DNA from: Halobacillus massiliensis
GTDB taxonomy: Bacteria > Bacillota > Bacilli > Bacillales > Halobacillaceae
Assembly: GCF_900166625.1 (NCBI RefSeq)
Contig: NZ_LT800499.1
Coordinates: 3,243,676 to 3,307,675 of the forward strand
Direction of reading: 5' to 3'
Length of the DNA: 64,000 nucleotides
Program-made: the position numbers and the translations under genes
Shown here: piece by piece, positions 52,916-61,975 of the stretch
Layout of the letters: every line of letters begins with the position of its first letter
How positions within the stretch are numbered: position 1 is the first letter of the stretch
Notes under the pieces: model-generated
Seen by the model: the letters and a program-made list of their open reading frames with translations, nothing else
Database searches by the model: none
Told to the model about the DNA's origin: nothing

Positions 52916-52941
52916 GAAACCTTTTTAGAAACATCTTCGTA
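52916..52941 (+). promoter_or_regulatory. ECF-sigma-like promoter of yxlE-like operon
   Basis: GAAAC (52916-52920), 17 bp, CGTA (52938-52941), resembling SigW/SigY-type sites; 30 bp before the first gene. Confidence 0.4.
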
Positions 52942-52970
52942 GACATATATATAGGAAAGGAGTGATTGTT

Positions 52971-53186
52971 ATGTTGATGACCCAGTCGATCAGTGTGTTT
53001 TTGGAAGAGAATTTTGCTTTGTTAGCTCCTCTTATTATTATTCAGCTCGTACTAATGATCATTGCTATCATAAGTCTTATAAAAACAGAGTATACAAATG
53101 GACCGAAATGGATGTGGGCCCTTATCATTTTATTTTTTAATATTCTCGGACCGATCGCCTACTTCATTTTTGGAAGAAGGGATTAA
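52971..53186 (+). CDS. yxlE: PLD-nuclease-N / YxlE-like membrane protein
   Basis: 71 aa with two membrane helices and the PLDc_N pattern (NGPKWMWALIILFFNILGPI, AYFIFGR). In B. subtilis YxlE lies in the sigY operon with YxlF and YxlG and restrains SigY. ATG 52971 after GAAAGGAG. Confidence 0.82.
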   Translation: MLMTQSISVFLEENFALLAPLIIIQLVLMIIAIISLIKTEYTNGPKWMWALIILFFNILGPIAYFIFGRRD

Positions 53187-53193
53187 TCGTAAA

Positions 53194-54114
53194 ATGTTAA
53201 AGGTTGAAGGCCTCACTAAAAAATTTAATAAACAGACTGCGGTAAACAATATCAGTTTCACTCTGGCACCGGAAACCTGCACCGCTTTACTCGGTCCAAA
53301 TGGTGCAGGAAAGACAACTTCTCTCCGCATGATTGCCGGGCTTATGCACCAGACGAGCGGGAACATTAAGCTCACCCATAATCTTTCAAAAGACATTCGC
53401 CGGGAAATCGGCTATCTGCCACAGCATCCACAATTTCATTCGTGGATGACCGGCAGAGAATTTCTTGTCTATGTTGGAAGGCTAGCCTTTTTAACAAAAA
53501 AGGAAGCCGAAACGGCAGCTGATCAGCTGCTTGAAAGAGTTGGACTCATTGATGCAGGACGTAAGCGGATCGGCAAGTATTCAGGGGGAATGAAGCAGCG
53601 GTTAGGAATCGCCCAGGCGATGATACATAAACCTAAGCTGCTCATGCTGGATGAACCTGTTTCAGCACTTGATCCGATCGGCAGACGGGACGTGCTCAAC
53701 TTAATGGAGGAGCTTAAAAAAGAAACAACTCTTCTGTTCTCTACTCATATTTTAAATGATGCTGAAGAAGCAAGTGATCATCTGCTGCTTATGAATCATG
53801 GCAACATTATAGAATCAGGGTCCTTCGCTGATGTAAGACAGCGTCATGCCATTAAAAAAATCGTGGCAGCTTTTGATACGAATTCTTCTGTCTCTCTTCA
53901 GGATTTGCAGATACTTCCCCACGTGGTGAATGTAGAAAAACATAAGCAGGAGTTTCACATATATGTAGAAGACATGCAATTAGGACGTCAGACTTTAATG
54001 AAGTATTTTTCTGATCATGATCTGCCTGTTCAATCCTTTGAAGCCGGCAGCATGTCGCTTGAAGAACTATTTATGAAGGTGGTGAATCAGGATGCAATGG
54101 CTGACCATATTTAA
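53194..54114 (+). CDS. yxlF: ABC transporter ATP-binding protein, YxlF-like
   Basis: 306 aa: Walker A GPNGAGKTTS, signature SGGMKQRLGIAQ, Walker B KLLMLDEPVSALD. Start ATG 53194 after AAGAAGGG. Followed by its permease, overlapping 23 bp. Confidence 0.92.
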   Translation: MLKVEGLTKKFNKQTAVNNISFTLAPETCTALLGPNGAGKTTSLRMIAGLMHQTSGNIKLTHNLSKDIRREIGYLPQHPQFHSWMTGREFLVYVGRLAFLTKKEAETAADQLLERVGLIDAGRKRIGKYSGGMKQRLGIAQAMIHKPKLLMLDEPVSALDPIGRRDVLNLMEELKKETTLLFSTHILNDAEEASDHLLLMNHGNIIESGSFADVRQRHAIKKIVAAFDTNSSVSLQDLQILPHVVNVEKHKQEFHIYVEDMQLGRQTLMKYFSDHDLPVQSFEAGSMSLEELFMKVVNQDAMADHI

Positions 54115-54865
54115 TAAGGAAATGCTGGAGCTTTCTCGCAATTTCAAATGGATCTGGGTGCCGCTTGTATTCATCCTTCTTGGTTTGATGGATCCATTAA
54201 CAACGTATTACATGCCCCAGATTCTTGATGCTGCAGGCGGGCTTCCTGAGGGTACAGTCATTGAAATTCCTACACCTCCTGCCTCTGAAGTCTTTATGCT
54301 GAGTATCGGCCAGTTTAATATGATAGGAATTGCCGTTATCGTCCTTATTTCCATGAACACAATTGCAGGCGAGCGAAAAAGCGGTGTTGCTGAGCTGATC
54401 CTCGTAAAACCAGTAAACTACTCAGCTTATATTACGGCTAAATGGGCAGGTTATTCTCTTTTAGCAGCAGCTTCCGTTTTGATCGGCATGCTTTCCAGCT
54501 GGTATTACGTAAGCCTTTTATTTAGTGAAATTCCTTTTATTCATTTTCTAATGGCAGCTGCTTTTTACATCCTTTGGTACCTTTTCATCATGGCTCTTGC
54601 CCTGTTTATGAACGCTTTAGTAAAAGAGCCGGGGGCTGCAGCTTTTCTAACTTTATTTTTATTAATTCTGTTAGGAATGATCGGCGGTATCTTTGACCAT
54701 ATTGTAAAATGGACACCTTCTCTTGCCCCAGGCCATCTTCTTAATATTCTGCAGACTGGTGAAATTCCAGTTGAAATGTGGGGGATTTTTATTACGACAG
54801 CAGTTCTTATCATTATCCTGCTCACAGCTGCGAGCTATCTTTTAAAATATAAGGAAATGGCTTAG
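54092..54865 (+). CDS. yxlG: ABC transporter permease, YxlG-like
   Basis: 257 aa, about six membrane helices (LIYFLLGLMDPLTTYYM-like start; IPFIHFLMAAAFYILWYLF). ABC-2 type permease. Together with YxlE/YxlF resembles the sigY-associated system, but no sigY/yxlC/yxlD is seen here. Confidence 0.85.
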   Translation: MQWLTIFNKEMLELSRNFKWIWVPLVFILLGLMDPLTTYYMPQILDAAGGLPEGTVIEIPTPPASEVFMLSIGQFNMIGIAVIVLISMNTIAGERKSGVAELILVKPVNYSAYITAKWAGYSLLAAASVLIGMLSSWYYVSLLFSEIPFIHFLMAAAFYILWYLFIMALALFMNALVKEPGAAAFLTLFLLILLGMIGGIFDHIVKWTPSLAPGHLLNILQTGEIPVEMWGIFITTAVLIIILLTAASYLLKYKEMA

Positions 54866-54931
54866 TGATTGATATTTATATGAATAGGGTAAGGTTGGGA
54901 TAGTACTACCGGAAAAAAGGAGAGATACTTA

Positions 54932-55702
54932 GTGAAACCAACAGCACTCATTACAGGAGCTTCCAGCGGTATTGGCTATGAGCTGGCGAAGCTTTTCGCA
55001 AAATCAGGATATGCCTTAATTATCGTGGCCCGCTCAGAAACTAAACTGCAGCAGCTGAAAGACGAATTGAAAGATTACCCGGTTTCAATTATTGTTCAGG
55101 ACTTATCGAAACAAGGTGCGACTGAAGAGCTTTACAATAAAGTACGGGAAAAAGGACGCACCGTTGAAGTTCTCGTAAATAACGCAGGATTTGGTTTAAA
55201 CGGCCAGTTTGATGAGATTCTGCTGAGAGATCAGCAGGCAATGCTTCAGGTGAATATTATGGCACTTACTGAGCTTACTCATTATTTTCTGCCCGATATG
55301 AAAAACAGTCGTATGAATGGAGTACCGCGCGGTGTCATCAATGTGGCAAGTACGGCTGCTTTTCAACCAGGCCCGCGCATGGCTGTCTATTATGCATCAA
55401 AAGCTTATGTCCTATCATTCTCTGAAGCTTTAGTAGAGGAGTTTAAAGGAACGGGAGTGTCCGTCACCGCTCTATGTCCTGGGGCTACGGAAACTAAGTT
55501 TTTCGAAACAGCGAATGCTGAAGGAACGAGACTGACTGAACGCATGATGTCGCCTAAGCAGGTAGCCAACGAAGGATTTATCGGATTTGTGAAAGGAAAG
55601 CGTATCGTAATTCCCGGAAAAATGAACCGATCAATGGCCCTTGCTGCCAAGTTTATGCCCCGCTCCACATCCGCAAAGCTTGCACACTATATGGATCAAT
55701 AA
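54932..55702 (+). CDS. Short-chain dehydrogenase/reductase
   Basis: 256 aa: TGASSGIG cofactor motif, NNAGFG, Tyr-x3-Lys (YYASKAY). YqjQ/DltE-like general SDR; substrate unknown. GTG start after AAAGGAG. Confidence 0.9.
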   Translation: MKPTALITGASSGIGYELAKLFAKSGYALIIVARSETKLQQLKDELKDYPVSIIVQDLSKQGATEELYNKVREKGRTVEVLVNNAGFGLNGQFDEILLRDQQAMLQVNIMALTELTHYFLPDMKNSRMNGVPRGVINVASTAAFQPGPRMAVYYASKAYVLSFSEALVEEFKGTGVSVTALCPGATETKFFETANAEGTRLTERMMSPKQVANEGFIGFVKGKRIVIPGKMNRSMALAAKFMPRSTSAKLAHYMDQ

Positions 55703-55744
55703 AAAATCCCCTCAAATGGTGCTGATCATTTGAGGGGATTTTTA
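55703..55744. terminator. Bidirectional terminator between SDR and GNAT
   Basis: 14-bp stem AATCCCCTCAAATG / CATTTGAGGGGATT with T runs. Confidence 0.88.
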
Positions 55745-56149
55745 TTAAATAGGTTTGAACTCTTTAGAAGCTTTTCTAAATCCGAAAAACGATCGAAAGC
55801 CCTGGCTTTTATAATATTGTTCTGTATCCGCATTTGCCAGAACCTCTACTCTTGTACTTGGAAAACAGCGGTGCGCTTCTTCCATTAAAGCCCTTGAGAT
55901 CCCTTTTCCTCTTTCTTCCTGCCTCACAAGAATTTCACTAATATATAATGTAACGATTCCATCAGTAATTCCTCTCAAGTATCCAACAATGTCTTCATCT
56001 ATACAAGCTACCAGTGCAGGTTCTGAGTTGTTTAAGGCGTGAAAAGTATCCTCTTTATTAGTCAGCCTGTCCCAACCTTCTTTCTCATTAAGCTTCAGGA
56101 TTGCATCAATGTCCCTCTCTTTAAAAGAACGAATAACCATATTTTCCAT
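55745..56149 (-). CDS. GNAT-family acetyltransferase
   Basis: 134 aa; acetyl-CoA motif VRQEERGKGISRALMEEA (R/Q-x-x-G-x-G/A), followed by VEVLANADTEQYYKSQGF. Substrate unknown. Confidence 0.85.
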   Translation of the reverse strand: MENMVIRSFKERDIDAILKLNEKEGWDRLTNKEDTFHALNNSEPALVACIDEDIVGYLRGITDGIVTLYISEILVRQEERGKGISRALMEEAHRCFPSTRVEVLANADTEQYYKSQGFRSFFGFRKASKEFKPI

Positions 56150-56287
56150 CTATACCCATCCCCTCTCTCAGTTCTTGTTGTACCACTATAAAAACGAATA
56201 ACTTCCATTTTCGTTTCAAAACAATCACTTAATTCTTCAAAATGTGCTAAAATGTGATGCGAGCATTTTTAGGCAGGAGTGAAAACT

Positions 56288-56770
56288 TTGAAAAGATTAT
56301 TTCCCCTTATCTTTTTAGCCGCTGTTTTTCTTATAAGCGGCTGCTCATCAGATGAAAGCTTAACCTTAGAAAAATTAAAAGAGGATTATCCTAATGATTT
56401 CAAAAAACCAGTCGAAGACACACTCTCTGAATCAGAACAGAATTCGCTCGGCCTTCCATCAGAACTTGCTTTTACACCTAACACCGTAAAAGCCACTTCA
56501 CAGGAAAATGAGACTCAAGTCGTCTACTCATCAGCGAGCGAGAAAGAAGTAAAGGTCATTACAACATTCAACCCTGAAAATAACATTAAAACCGCCAGTG
56601 AACAGATTACTCTTGACTCCGGAGCTGTTGCAGGAGTCGAGCGTGGAGATACCTCTGTTATTTTTGAATGGTATGAGAGCGAAAAAAACGTCATTCATCA
56701 ACTCCAGTATATAAGCGGTGATGAAGAAACCAGATTAGAAGAAGCATTAGAAATGGTTAATTCTATTTAG
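56288..56770 (+). CDS. Lipoprotein of unknown function
   Basis: 160 aa with an N-terminal signal and lipobox LISGC. Mature part acidic (ESLTLEKLKEDYPNDFKKPV), no known domain. TTG 56288, 8 nt after AGGAG; GTG 56279 lies in the site. Terminator follows. Confidence 0.8.
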   Translation: MKRLFPLIFLAAVFLISGCSSDESLTLEKLKEDYPNDFKKPVEDTLSESEQNSLGLPSELAFTPNTVKATSQENETQVVYSSASEKEVKVITTFNPENNIKTASEQITLDSGAVAGVERGDTSVIFEWYESEKNVIHQLQYISGDEETRLEEALEMVNSI

Positions 56771-56772
56771 GG

Positions 56773-56812
56773 AAGATCCAGGAGAACATTACTCCTGGAT
56801 CTTCTTATTTGA
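56773..56812 (+). terminator. Terminator of the lipoprotein gene
   Basis: 12-bp AAGATCCAGGAG / CTCCTGGATCTT stem with T-rich tail. Confidence 0.85.
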
Positions 56813-57090
56813 AGATTTGGAATATAAGGCCGCGATCTTTCAGTGGTTCTTCTTGTTGTATCGTGGTATTTCTTCGCTCTTACGTCGTTTACGTATTCCC
56901 ATCCGCTTTTTCCCGCTTGTGCCTTTCTTACAATCCTCCTCTTCATTTTATCAAATACCTTTATTCTTATATACTATTAATAGCAATATTTTCTTATATA
57001 ATATCCATAAAATGTTCATTACAAGAGCAATACACGTACCCCTTCAGGTTTTAGAGAGGATATGTATTATCCTTGAAAAACATCTACACA
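56813..57090. other. Gene-free stretch
   Basis: About 280 bp with overlapping short frames rich in Tyr, Phe and Ile, none with a ribosome site. I see no gene here. Confidence 0.55.
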
Positions 57091-57124
57091 CAAAAAAAAG
57101 CACCTGAGCGATTCAGGTGCTTTT
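57091..57124 (-). terminator. Terminator of the DUF3006 gene
   Basis: Minus strand AAGCACCTGAATCGCTCAGGTGCTT-type stem followed by TTTTTTTTG, directly after the stop. Confidence 0.85.
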
Positions 57125-57339
57125 CAAACGCCTTCCAGATCGCGGTCTTCCTCAAATCTTGCGATCACTTCTACTTGTCTTAAATTTCCCATCTGGTCAA
57201 AATCGATGGATAAAAGGTCTCCAGGCTGAGCGAAAGCAATCAGCCTTTCTTTTAAGACCATAATTTCGTTATTGGCTAAGCTTTGCTGTATGAGAATGGC
57301 ATAGTCGTTTTCGTAGCGTTCCAGTACATAGGTGTTCAT
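57124..57339 (-). CDS. DUF3006 protein
   Basis: 71 aa: MNTYVLERYENDYAILIQQS, with LIAFAQPGDLLSIDFDQMG. ATG 57339 after AAGGAG. Short beta-rich protein of unknown function, common in bacilli. Confidence 0.85.
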   Translation of the reverse strand: MNTYVLERYENDYAILIQQSLANNEIMVLKERLIAFAQPGDLLSIDFDQMGNLRQVEVIARFEEDRDLEGV

Positions 57340-57428
57340 ATCTATCGACTCCTTATAATACGCAATTTTCCGACTATTATCGCTATAATACAACTGTTCC
57401 CTTCTTCACAAAGAATAAACATTTTTGC

Positions 57429-57476
57429 TTTACAACCGTATAAAATGGTGATAAATTATAGACTAACAACCGTTAG
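57429..57476 (+). promoter_or_regulatory. Promoter and TetR-type operator
   Basis: TTTACA (429-434), 17 bp, TAAATT (452-457), then CTAAC-AACC-GTTAG (463-476), a palindrome just before the TetR gene, likely autoregulatory. Confidence 0.65.
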
Positions 57477-57499
57477 TTAGTTATACAAGGAGGGCTTCG

Positions 57500-58084
57500 A
57501 TGACTGAACAAAAAATTATTGATGCGGGACTGGAATGCTTTTCACAGGCCGGTTACCAGAACACGAGCTTAGCCGATATCGCTGAGAAGGTTGGGATTAA
57601 AAAGCCTTCCCTTTATAATTACTTTTCAAGTAAGGAAGCTATTTTTCTCAGGGTACTCGATGAAGTAGCAAACAAGGAATTGGAACATTTAAAGGGATTT
57701 GCAGAATATACGAAAGATCGATCGGTCAAAGAACAGCTTCATGAAGTTTTTCTATTATATGTTGACCATATGGCCTATTCAACAGAAGGGGCTTTTTTCA
57801 AACGGTTTACATTCTTTCCGCCTGAGGAATTCTCTCGCGAAATCCAACAGGTATTCCTGCAGACAGAAGAGGAAGTCGTTAAGATTCTTCGGCCTATTTT
57901 TCAAAAAGGGATTGATGCTGGAGAAATTCGTCCACTTGAGATCTCAGAATTAACTTCAACTTTTTATACCATTATTGATGGTTTATTTTTAGAAGAGAAT
58001 TTCTATGATCGCCAAACACTTCAGCACCGGCAGAAGGCCAGCTTTAAAATATTCTGGCTAGGAATACAGGCAAAGGAGGAATAA
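57500..58084 (+). CDS. TetR-family repressor
   Basis: 194 aa. HTH: QAGYQNTSLADIAEKVGIKK, PSLYNYFSSKEAIFLRV. Ligand domain follows. Precedes two SMR exporter genes by 4 bp, so probably drug-responsive. Confidence 0.92.
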   Translation: MTEQKIIDAGLECFSQAGYQNTSLADIAEKVGIKKPSLYNYFSSKEAIFLRVLDEVANKELEHLKGFAEYTKDRSVKEQLHEVFLLYVDHMAYSTEGAFFKRFTFFPPEEFSREIQQVFLQTEEEVVKILRPIFQKGIDAGEIRPLEISELTSTFYTIIDGLFLEENFYDRQTLQHRQKASFKIFWLGIQAKEE

Positions 58085-58088
58085 CATA

Positions 58089-58439
58089 ATGGCATGGATA
58101 TATATTTTAATTGGAGCCATCTTTGAGGTGGGCTGGGCTGTTGGATTGAAGTTATCCGACGGATTCTCAAGGCCCATCATCTCAACAGTGACTGTTCTAT
58201 TTATTTTCATAAGTTTCTACTTCTTTACGAAAGCTCTACGACTCATCGATATTGGAACAGGCTATGCGATATTTACTGGCTTAGGAGCTGCGGGCACAGC
58301 CGTCATTGGAATGACATTTCTTGGCGATGGAACAGGCGCTGGAAAGGTCTTTTTTATTGTTCTATTAGTATTTGGAGTCATTGGATTAAAAATGGCTGAC
58401 TCTCCTAAAGAAACGGCTCACGTACAGGAGGAATTATAA
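58089..58439 (+). CDS. SMR multidrug exporter subunit 1
   Basis: 116 aa, four helices, MAWIYILIGAIFEVGWAVGL with conserved Glu14. SugE/YkkC-type paired small multidrug resistance protein. Stop (TAA) overlaps the expected start of the second subunit. Confidence 0.92.
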   Translation: MAWIYILIGAIFEVGWAVGLKLSDGFSRPIISTVTVLFIFISFYFFTKALRLIDIGTGYAIFTGLGAAGTAVIGMTFLGDGTGAGKVFFIVLLVFGVIGLKMADSPKETAHVQEEL

Positions 58440-58753
58440 TAGCTTGGATCTTTTTATTAATAGCTGGTATAGGTGAAATGTCAGGAATGTTTTTCTTAAA
58501 ACTTTCCGACGGTCTTCGCAAAGCGAAGCCTGCGGCAGCGGCTCTTCTTTCCGGAATTATGAGCTTTTATTTCCTTTCACTTTCTCTAAAGGAACTGCCT
58601 ATTGGTACGGCTTATGGAATTTGGACAGGCATCGGGTCGGCAGGAACCGTTTTATTGGGGATGTTTATATTTAAAGAGCAAGCAAGCTTTAAGCGGATTT
58701 TCTTTATTGGATGCATTATCACCGGGGTTGTCGGCCTAAAACTTGTGTCCTAA
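58439..58753 (+). CDS. SMR multidrug exporter subunit 2, ATA at start position
   Basis: 104 aa if read from ATA 58439: IAWIFLLIAGIGEMSGMFFL, aligned with subunit 1 and keeping the conserved Glu. AGGAGG lies 7 nt upstream, with TAATA where TAATG is usual. From the first ATG (58478) the protein loses the essential first helix and Glu, leaving 91 aa. Either AUA starts here or the gene is inactive. Confidence 0.8.
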   Translation: MAWIFLLIAGIGEMSGMFFLKLSDGLRKAKPAAAALLSGIMSFYFLSLSLKELPIGTAYGIWTGIGSAGTVLLGMFIFKEQASFKRIFFIGCIITGVVGLKLVS

Positions 58754-58934
58754 TTTTTGCGATAATCTCATAAATTCATGTTGCAATGTATCTAGTGTAT
58801 AGTAAAATAAATAGTGGAAAATCCCTTAATTTTCGACAATTTTCGTCAAAAAGAACTTTCAACAATTTGTAGGGTTATAAAATAGACCTATCGTCTATAT
58901 AGTATAAGATTATTTTTCATGGAGGATTGTTTTA

Positions 58935-59066
58935 ATGAGAAGATTTTTGCTTGGTGTATTACTATTAATTGTTCTATCCTTTAGCTTTATCGGCTATACG
59001 GAAATGGATCATAATCCGGCCCCTCCTGAAACTTCTGAACAACAAAATTCCTTTTCTGAATTCTAG
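58935..59066 (+). CDS. Small secreted/membrane peptide, 43 aa
   Basis: MRRFLLGVLLLIVLSFSFIG followed by an acidic/polar tail (EMDHNPAPPETSEQQNSFSE): an uncleaved signal anchor. RBS GGAGG upstream, own terminator. Unrecognised. Confidence 0.6.
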   Translation: MRRFLLGVLLLIVLSFSFIGYTEMDHNPAPPETSEQQNSFSEF

Positions 59067-59069
59067 TAA

Positions 59070-59107
59070 AAAAGCCGCTTTCCCTTTACAGGAGAAGCGG
59101 CTTCCTT
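59070..59107. terminator. Terminator between small peptide and MutS2-like gene
   Basis: AAGCCGCTT / AAGCGGCTT stem with A and T runs, serving both convergent genes. Confidence 0.8.
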
Positions 59108-59111
59108 TATT

Positions 59112-61040
59112 TTATTCTTCATTCTCAACCCATAGACCTTCCACATGCTTGCGCTCGATCTGATGCTTTTTCTTCCGATATTCTTTCGATTTAAATACGA
59201 TATCAAAATCATAGTCTTCAGGATAGAGCTCTTCTGCGGAAATATGGAGACATATTCTCTTATGATTGATAGGAAATTTCTCTCCTTTATGCTGGATAAT
59301 ATAGTCCCCTTTTTCATCAGGTCCTTTATAGACAATTGCTGTTTCTCCTGTTGCTAAAATCTTAACGTTATCCCCCTGATTGTAGGCGGGAACGACATCT
59401 TGAGTTTTTGTTTTCTCTTTCCCTTTCTTTCTATAACGATTTGCTGCTATTTGTTTCTTATATCTCTCTTTCGCCAGTTCTTCCTTACTTATTGAAAAAT
59501 TCTTTTGCTCCTTATAGGTAATTTCATAAGCTTTTTCTAAAATATTTGGATGCAGTCCGAGCTTTCGGGCGATATCAAAGGCCTGACTTTTACCTTCCGT
59601 ACCTTGAATTAGTCTATATGTGGGCTGAAGACTTTCTAAATCAAACTCCATAGCTGCATTCATAAATCCACTTTTAGCTTTCGCATAGTCCTTCATTTCG
59701 CTGTAGTGGCTCGTTGCCAATATTTTTGCCCCTTTATCAGCGAGCTGATCTAAAATAGCAATCGCAAGCCCCATGCCTTCTCCAGGATCTGTTCCTGATC
59801 CGATTTCATCTAACAGGACTAACGAGTGATCATTTGTCTCCTGGAGAACTTCAATAATATTTACGAGCCGGGAACTGAACGTACTCAAATTCTGTTCAAT
59901 GCTCTGTCCATCGCCGATGTCCGCCAGCACATGCTGAAAGATCGGCATCAAACTACCGGCATCTGCGGGAATAGACAGCCCAGTCTGTGCCATAAGAGCG
60001 AACAGTCCCACAGTTTTTAATGTCACTGTTTTTCCACCTGTATTCGGTCCTGTTATGAGGAGTCCCTGTGTTTCTTCATTTAAGAATACGGTTAAAGGGA
60101 CAGCCTTATCTCCCAGCAGAGGATGGCGGGCATTTCTTAAATCAATACACTGCTCCTCTTCCATAATCGGAGATTGTCCTTTGATCAATCTGCTGTATTT
60201 CGCTTTTGCAAAAATGACATCATAGACAAGCATGGTCTCTACAGCAATCGATAATTCCTGTTCATAAGACAGCACCTGATTGGTAAGAGAATAAAGAATC
60301 TGTTCGACTTCCTGTTCTTCCTGAATCATCAAAAGATTCATCTCTTCCTGCTGTACTGTAATCTCAGCAGGTTCTATAAAAAGCGTTGCTCCAGACGATG
60401 ACTGGTCGATAACCGTCCCTTTTAGTTTGTTTCTGCTTTCCCGTTTGATCTGCAGTGTTAATTTTCCGTTCTTCTCAATTATTCTTTTCTCCTGCAGGTG
60501 AGTGGAATACTTTGGAGATTTAGTCATTTGGGTCATTCTATCTCTCATTTTTTCCCGCTTATTTTGGATTTGCTTTCGGAGCTTTGCCAAAAAAGGAGTC
60601 GCATAGTCATCAACTTGACCATGACGAATGGAACGGGCAAGTTCTTCTTCCAGATGAGCCAGGTCCCCCATTGAAAAAGCATAAGAACTGACCATAGGCG
60701 CTATCGTTTGCTTGTCATTCATATATCTTTTCAGCTTTGTACAATGCTCTATAAAAATCAGTAATTGTGCGAACTGGGCCGGACGGATGTACATCCCTTT
60801 TTTCCCTTGCTCCACCATCTGCTGAATTTCATGTAAAGCATGAATGATCGGCACATGACTGTTCATATTAAGAATGGCTTTAGCTTCCTCAATTTCCTTG
60901 TGCCAATGCTCTATTTTCTTTTTGTTTCGGGACGGTTTTAGTTCCCGGATTGTCTGCCTGCCTTGTTCAGTAAATGCGTAGCGGCTCACTTCTTCTAAAA
61001 TATCTATAAAATTTAAATGTTCAAAGGTTTTGTGATTCAA
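59112..61040 (-). CDS. MutS2-like ATPase without Smr domain
   Basis: 642 aa. MutS III-like clamp/lever (~1-300), ATPase with Walker A GPNTGGKT and Walker B LVLLDEIGSGTDPGEG, and a KOW-like part (GDNVKILATGETAIVY). MutS2 is normally ~785 aa with a C-terminal Smr nuclease; here none is present. Function in recombination suppression or ribosome rescue is uncertain. TTG 61040, 9 nt after AGGAGG. Confidence 0.88.
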   Translation of the reverse strand: MNHKTFEHLNFIDILEEVSRYAFTEQGRQTIRELKPSRNKKKIEHWHKEIEEAKAILNMNSHVPIIHALHEIQQMVEQGKKGMYIRPAQFAQLLIFIEHCTKLKRYMNDKQTIAPMVSSYAFSMGDLAHLEEELARSIRHGQVDDYATPFLAKLRKQIQNKREKMRDRMTQMTKSPKYSTHLQEKRIIEKNGKLTLQIKRESRNKLKGTVIDQSSSGATLFIEPAEITVQQEEMNLLMIQEEQEVEQILYSLTNQVLSYEQELSIAVETMLVYDVIFAKAKYSRLIKGQSPIMEEEQCIDLRNARHPLLGDKAVPLTVFLNEETQGLLITGPNTGGKTVTLKTVGLFALMAQTGLSIPADAGSLMPIFQHVLADIGDGQSIEQNLSTFSSRLVNIIEVLQETNDHSLVLLDEIGSGTDPGEGMGLAIAILDQLADKGAKILATSHYSEMKDYAKAKSGFMNAAMEFDLESLQPTYRLIQGTEGKSQAFDIARKLGLHPNILEKAYEITYKEQKNFSISKEELAKERYKKQIAANRYRKKGKEKTKTQDVVPAYNQGDNVKILATGETAIVYKGPDEKGDYIIQHKGEKFPINHKRICLHISAEELYPEDYDFDIVFKSKEYRKKKHQIERKHVEGLWVENEE

Positions 61041-61065
61041 TTTAAGTTTCCTCCTGTTTTTGCCC

Positions 61066-61100
61066 ATAAAAAAAAGCCGCGGCAAACACGGCCGCAGCTT
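61066..61100 (-). terminator. Terminator upstream of the MutS2-like gene
   Basis: AAGCTGCGGC and GCCGCGGCTT pair (9 of 10) followed on the minus strand by eight T. It ends an incoming leftward transcript. Confidence 0.75.
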
Positions 61101-61147
61101 ATGGGAATATAAAGAGACTTCTCCCTCATTCGCCAGTTTAAAGATAA

Positions 61148-61311
61148 AAGCTATGACATCAGTGTCATAGCTTACTATCTAATACGCTATGGTTATGCTT
61201 GTTCTTAACTGTTCCTAAAAAAGCCATCTTTAAATAAACATGCACAAAAGGCACATTTTGAGAAACTTCTTTAGAAATCCGTATCCAATTAACGGTCTTA
61301 GTTAAGAACAA
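61148..61311. repeat. Perfect hairpin and long-range inverted repeat
   Basis: AAGCTATGACA-TCAG-TGTCATAGCTT (61148-61173) is a perfect 11-bp hairpin. Nearby TTGTTCTTAACT (61199-61210) and AGTTAAGAACAA (61300-61311) form a perfect 12-bp inverted repeat spanning 113 bp. No gene lies in 61101-61417. A small inverted-repeat element or regulatory RNA is possible. Confidence 0.5.
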
Positions 61312-61417
61312 ACACACTCATAAAAATATTCTCCTTCAAATTTTGAAATGGCGAAGGAGGAAAGATTCCTCCCTTATAGAATAGCCATTCCTCTTCTTAA
61401 AGTCAATGGGCAGCTGT

Positions 61418-61969
61418 CTAAAATGCATCATCAACGGAAGCCTCGCTCGTCGGCTTAACATTTGCAAACAGCGATCTCTTAATAATCTTTAAAGCATTAT
61501 CATTATCGTCCATCTGTTCCGATGCGACACAATCTTCCGGAACCCAAAGATCATATTCTCTCATATAAGCATCATTTGCGGTAAAAAGAATGCAGATATC
61601 TCCTGCCACACCTGTTAATATCAAATTCTTAACTTCTAACTCCTCAAGCAGAATACTGAGCTGTGTGCCAAAGAAGCCGGAATGTTTCGGTTTAATTATA
61701 AAATAATCATCCTCAACCGGAAGCACTTCCTCAATAATTTCCTTACCCGGTCCTTGTTTGCACTCTTCCATCAGCTCATCCACATTATCCTGCCACAAGC
61801 CAAAGTTGTCGTTTACATAAACGACAGGCATTTCTTTGTCCTTCGCTTCTTTTCTTAAATGATTGATGGGCCCTGTAATTTCTCTTGTATGTTTTAAGAG
61901 GTCCTCACCCCCATCAAAATCCATCTTATTGATCATATCGATGATTAGCAATGCGGTATTATGGGCCAT
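61418..61969 (-). CDS. Isochorismatase-family cysteine hydrolase
   Basis: 183 aa, TALLIIDMINKMDF with catalytic Asp, VVYVNDNFG, Cys in GVAGDICI. Nicotinamidase-like; next to nadE suggests NAD salvage. Confidence 0.85.
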   Translation of the reverse strand: MAHNTALLIIDMINKMDFDGGEDLLKHTREITGPINHLRKEAKDKEMPVVYVNDNFGLWQDNVDELMEECKQGPGKEIIEEVLPVEDDYFIIKPKHSGFFGTQLSILLEELEVKNLILTGVAGDICILFTANDAYMREYDLWVPEDCVASEQMDDNDNALKIIKRSLFANVKPTSEASVDDAF

Positions 61970-61975
61970 AATTAT

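Noticed and set aside
56809-57107. Two overlapping aromatic-rich frames
   Set aside because: No ribosome site, low-complexity, in a gap between terminators.
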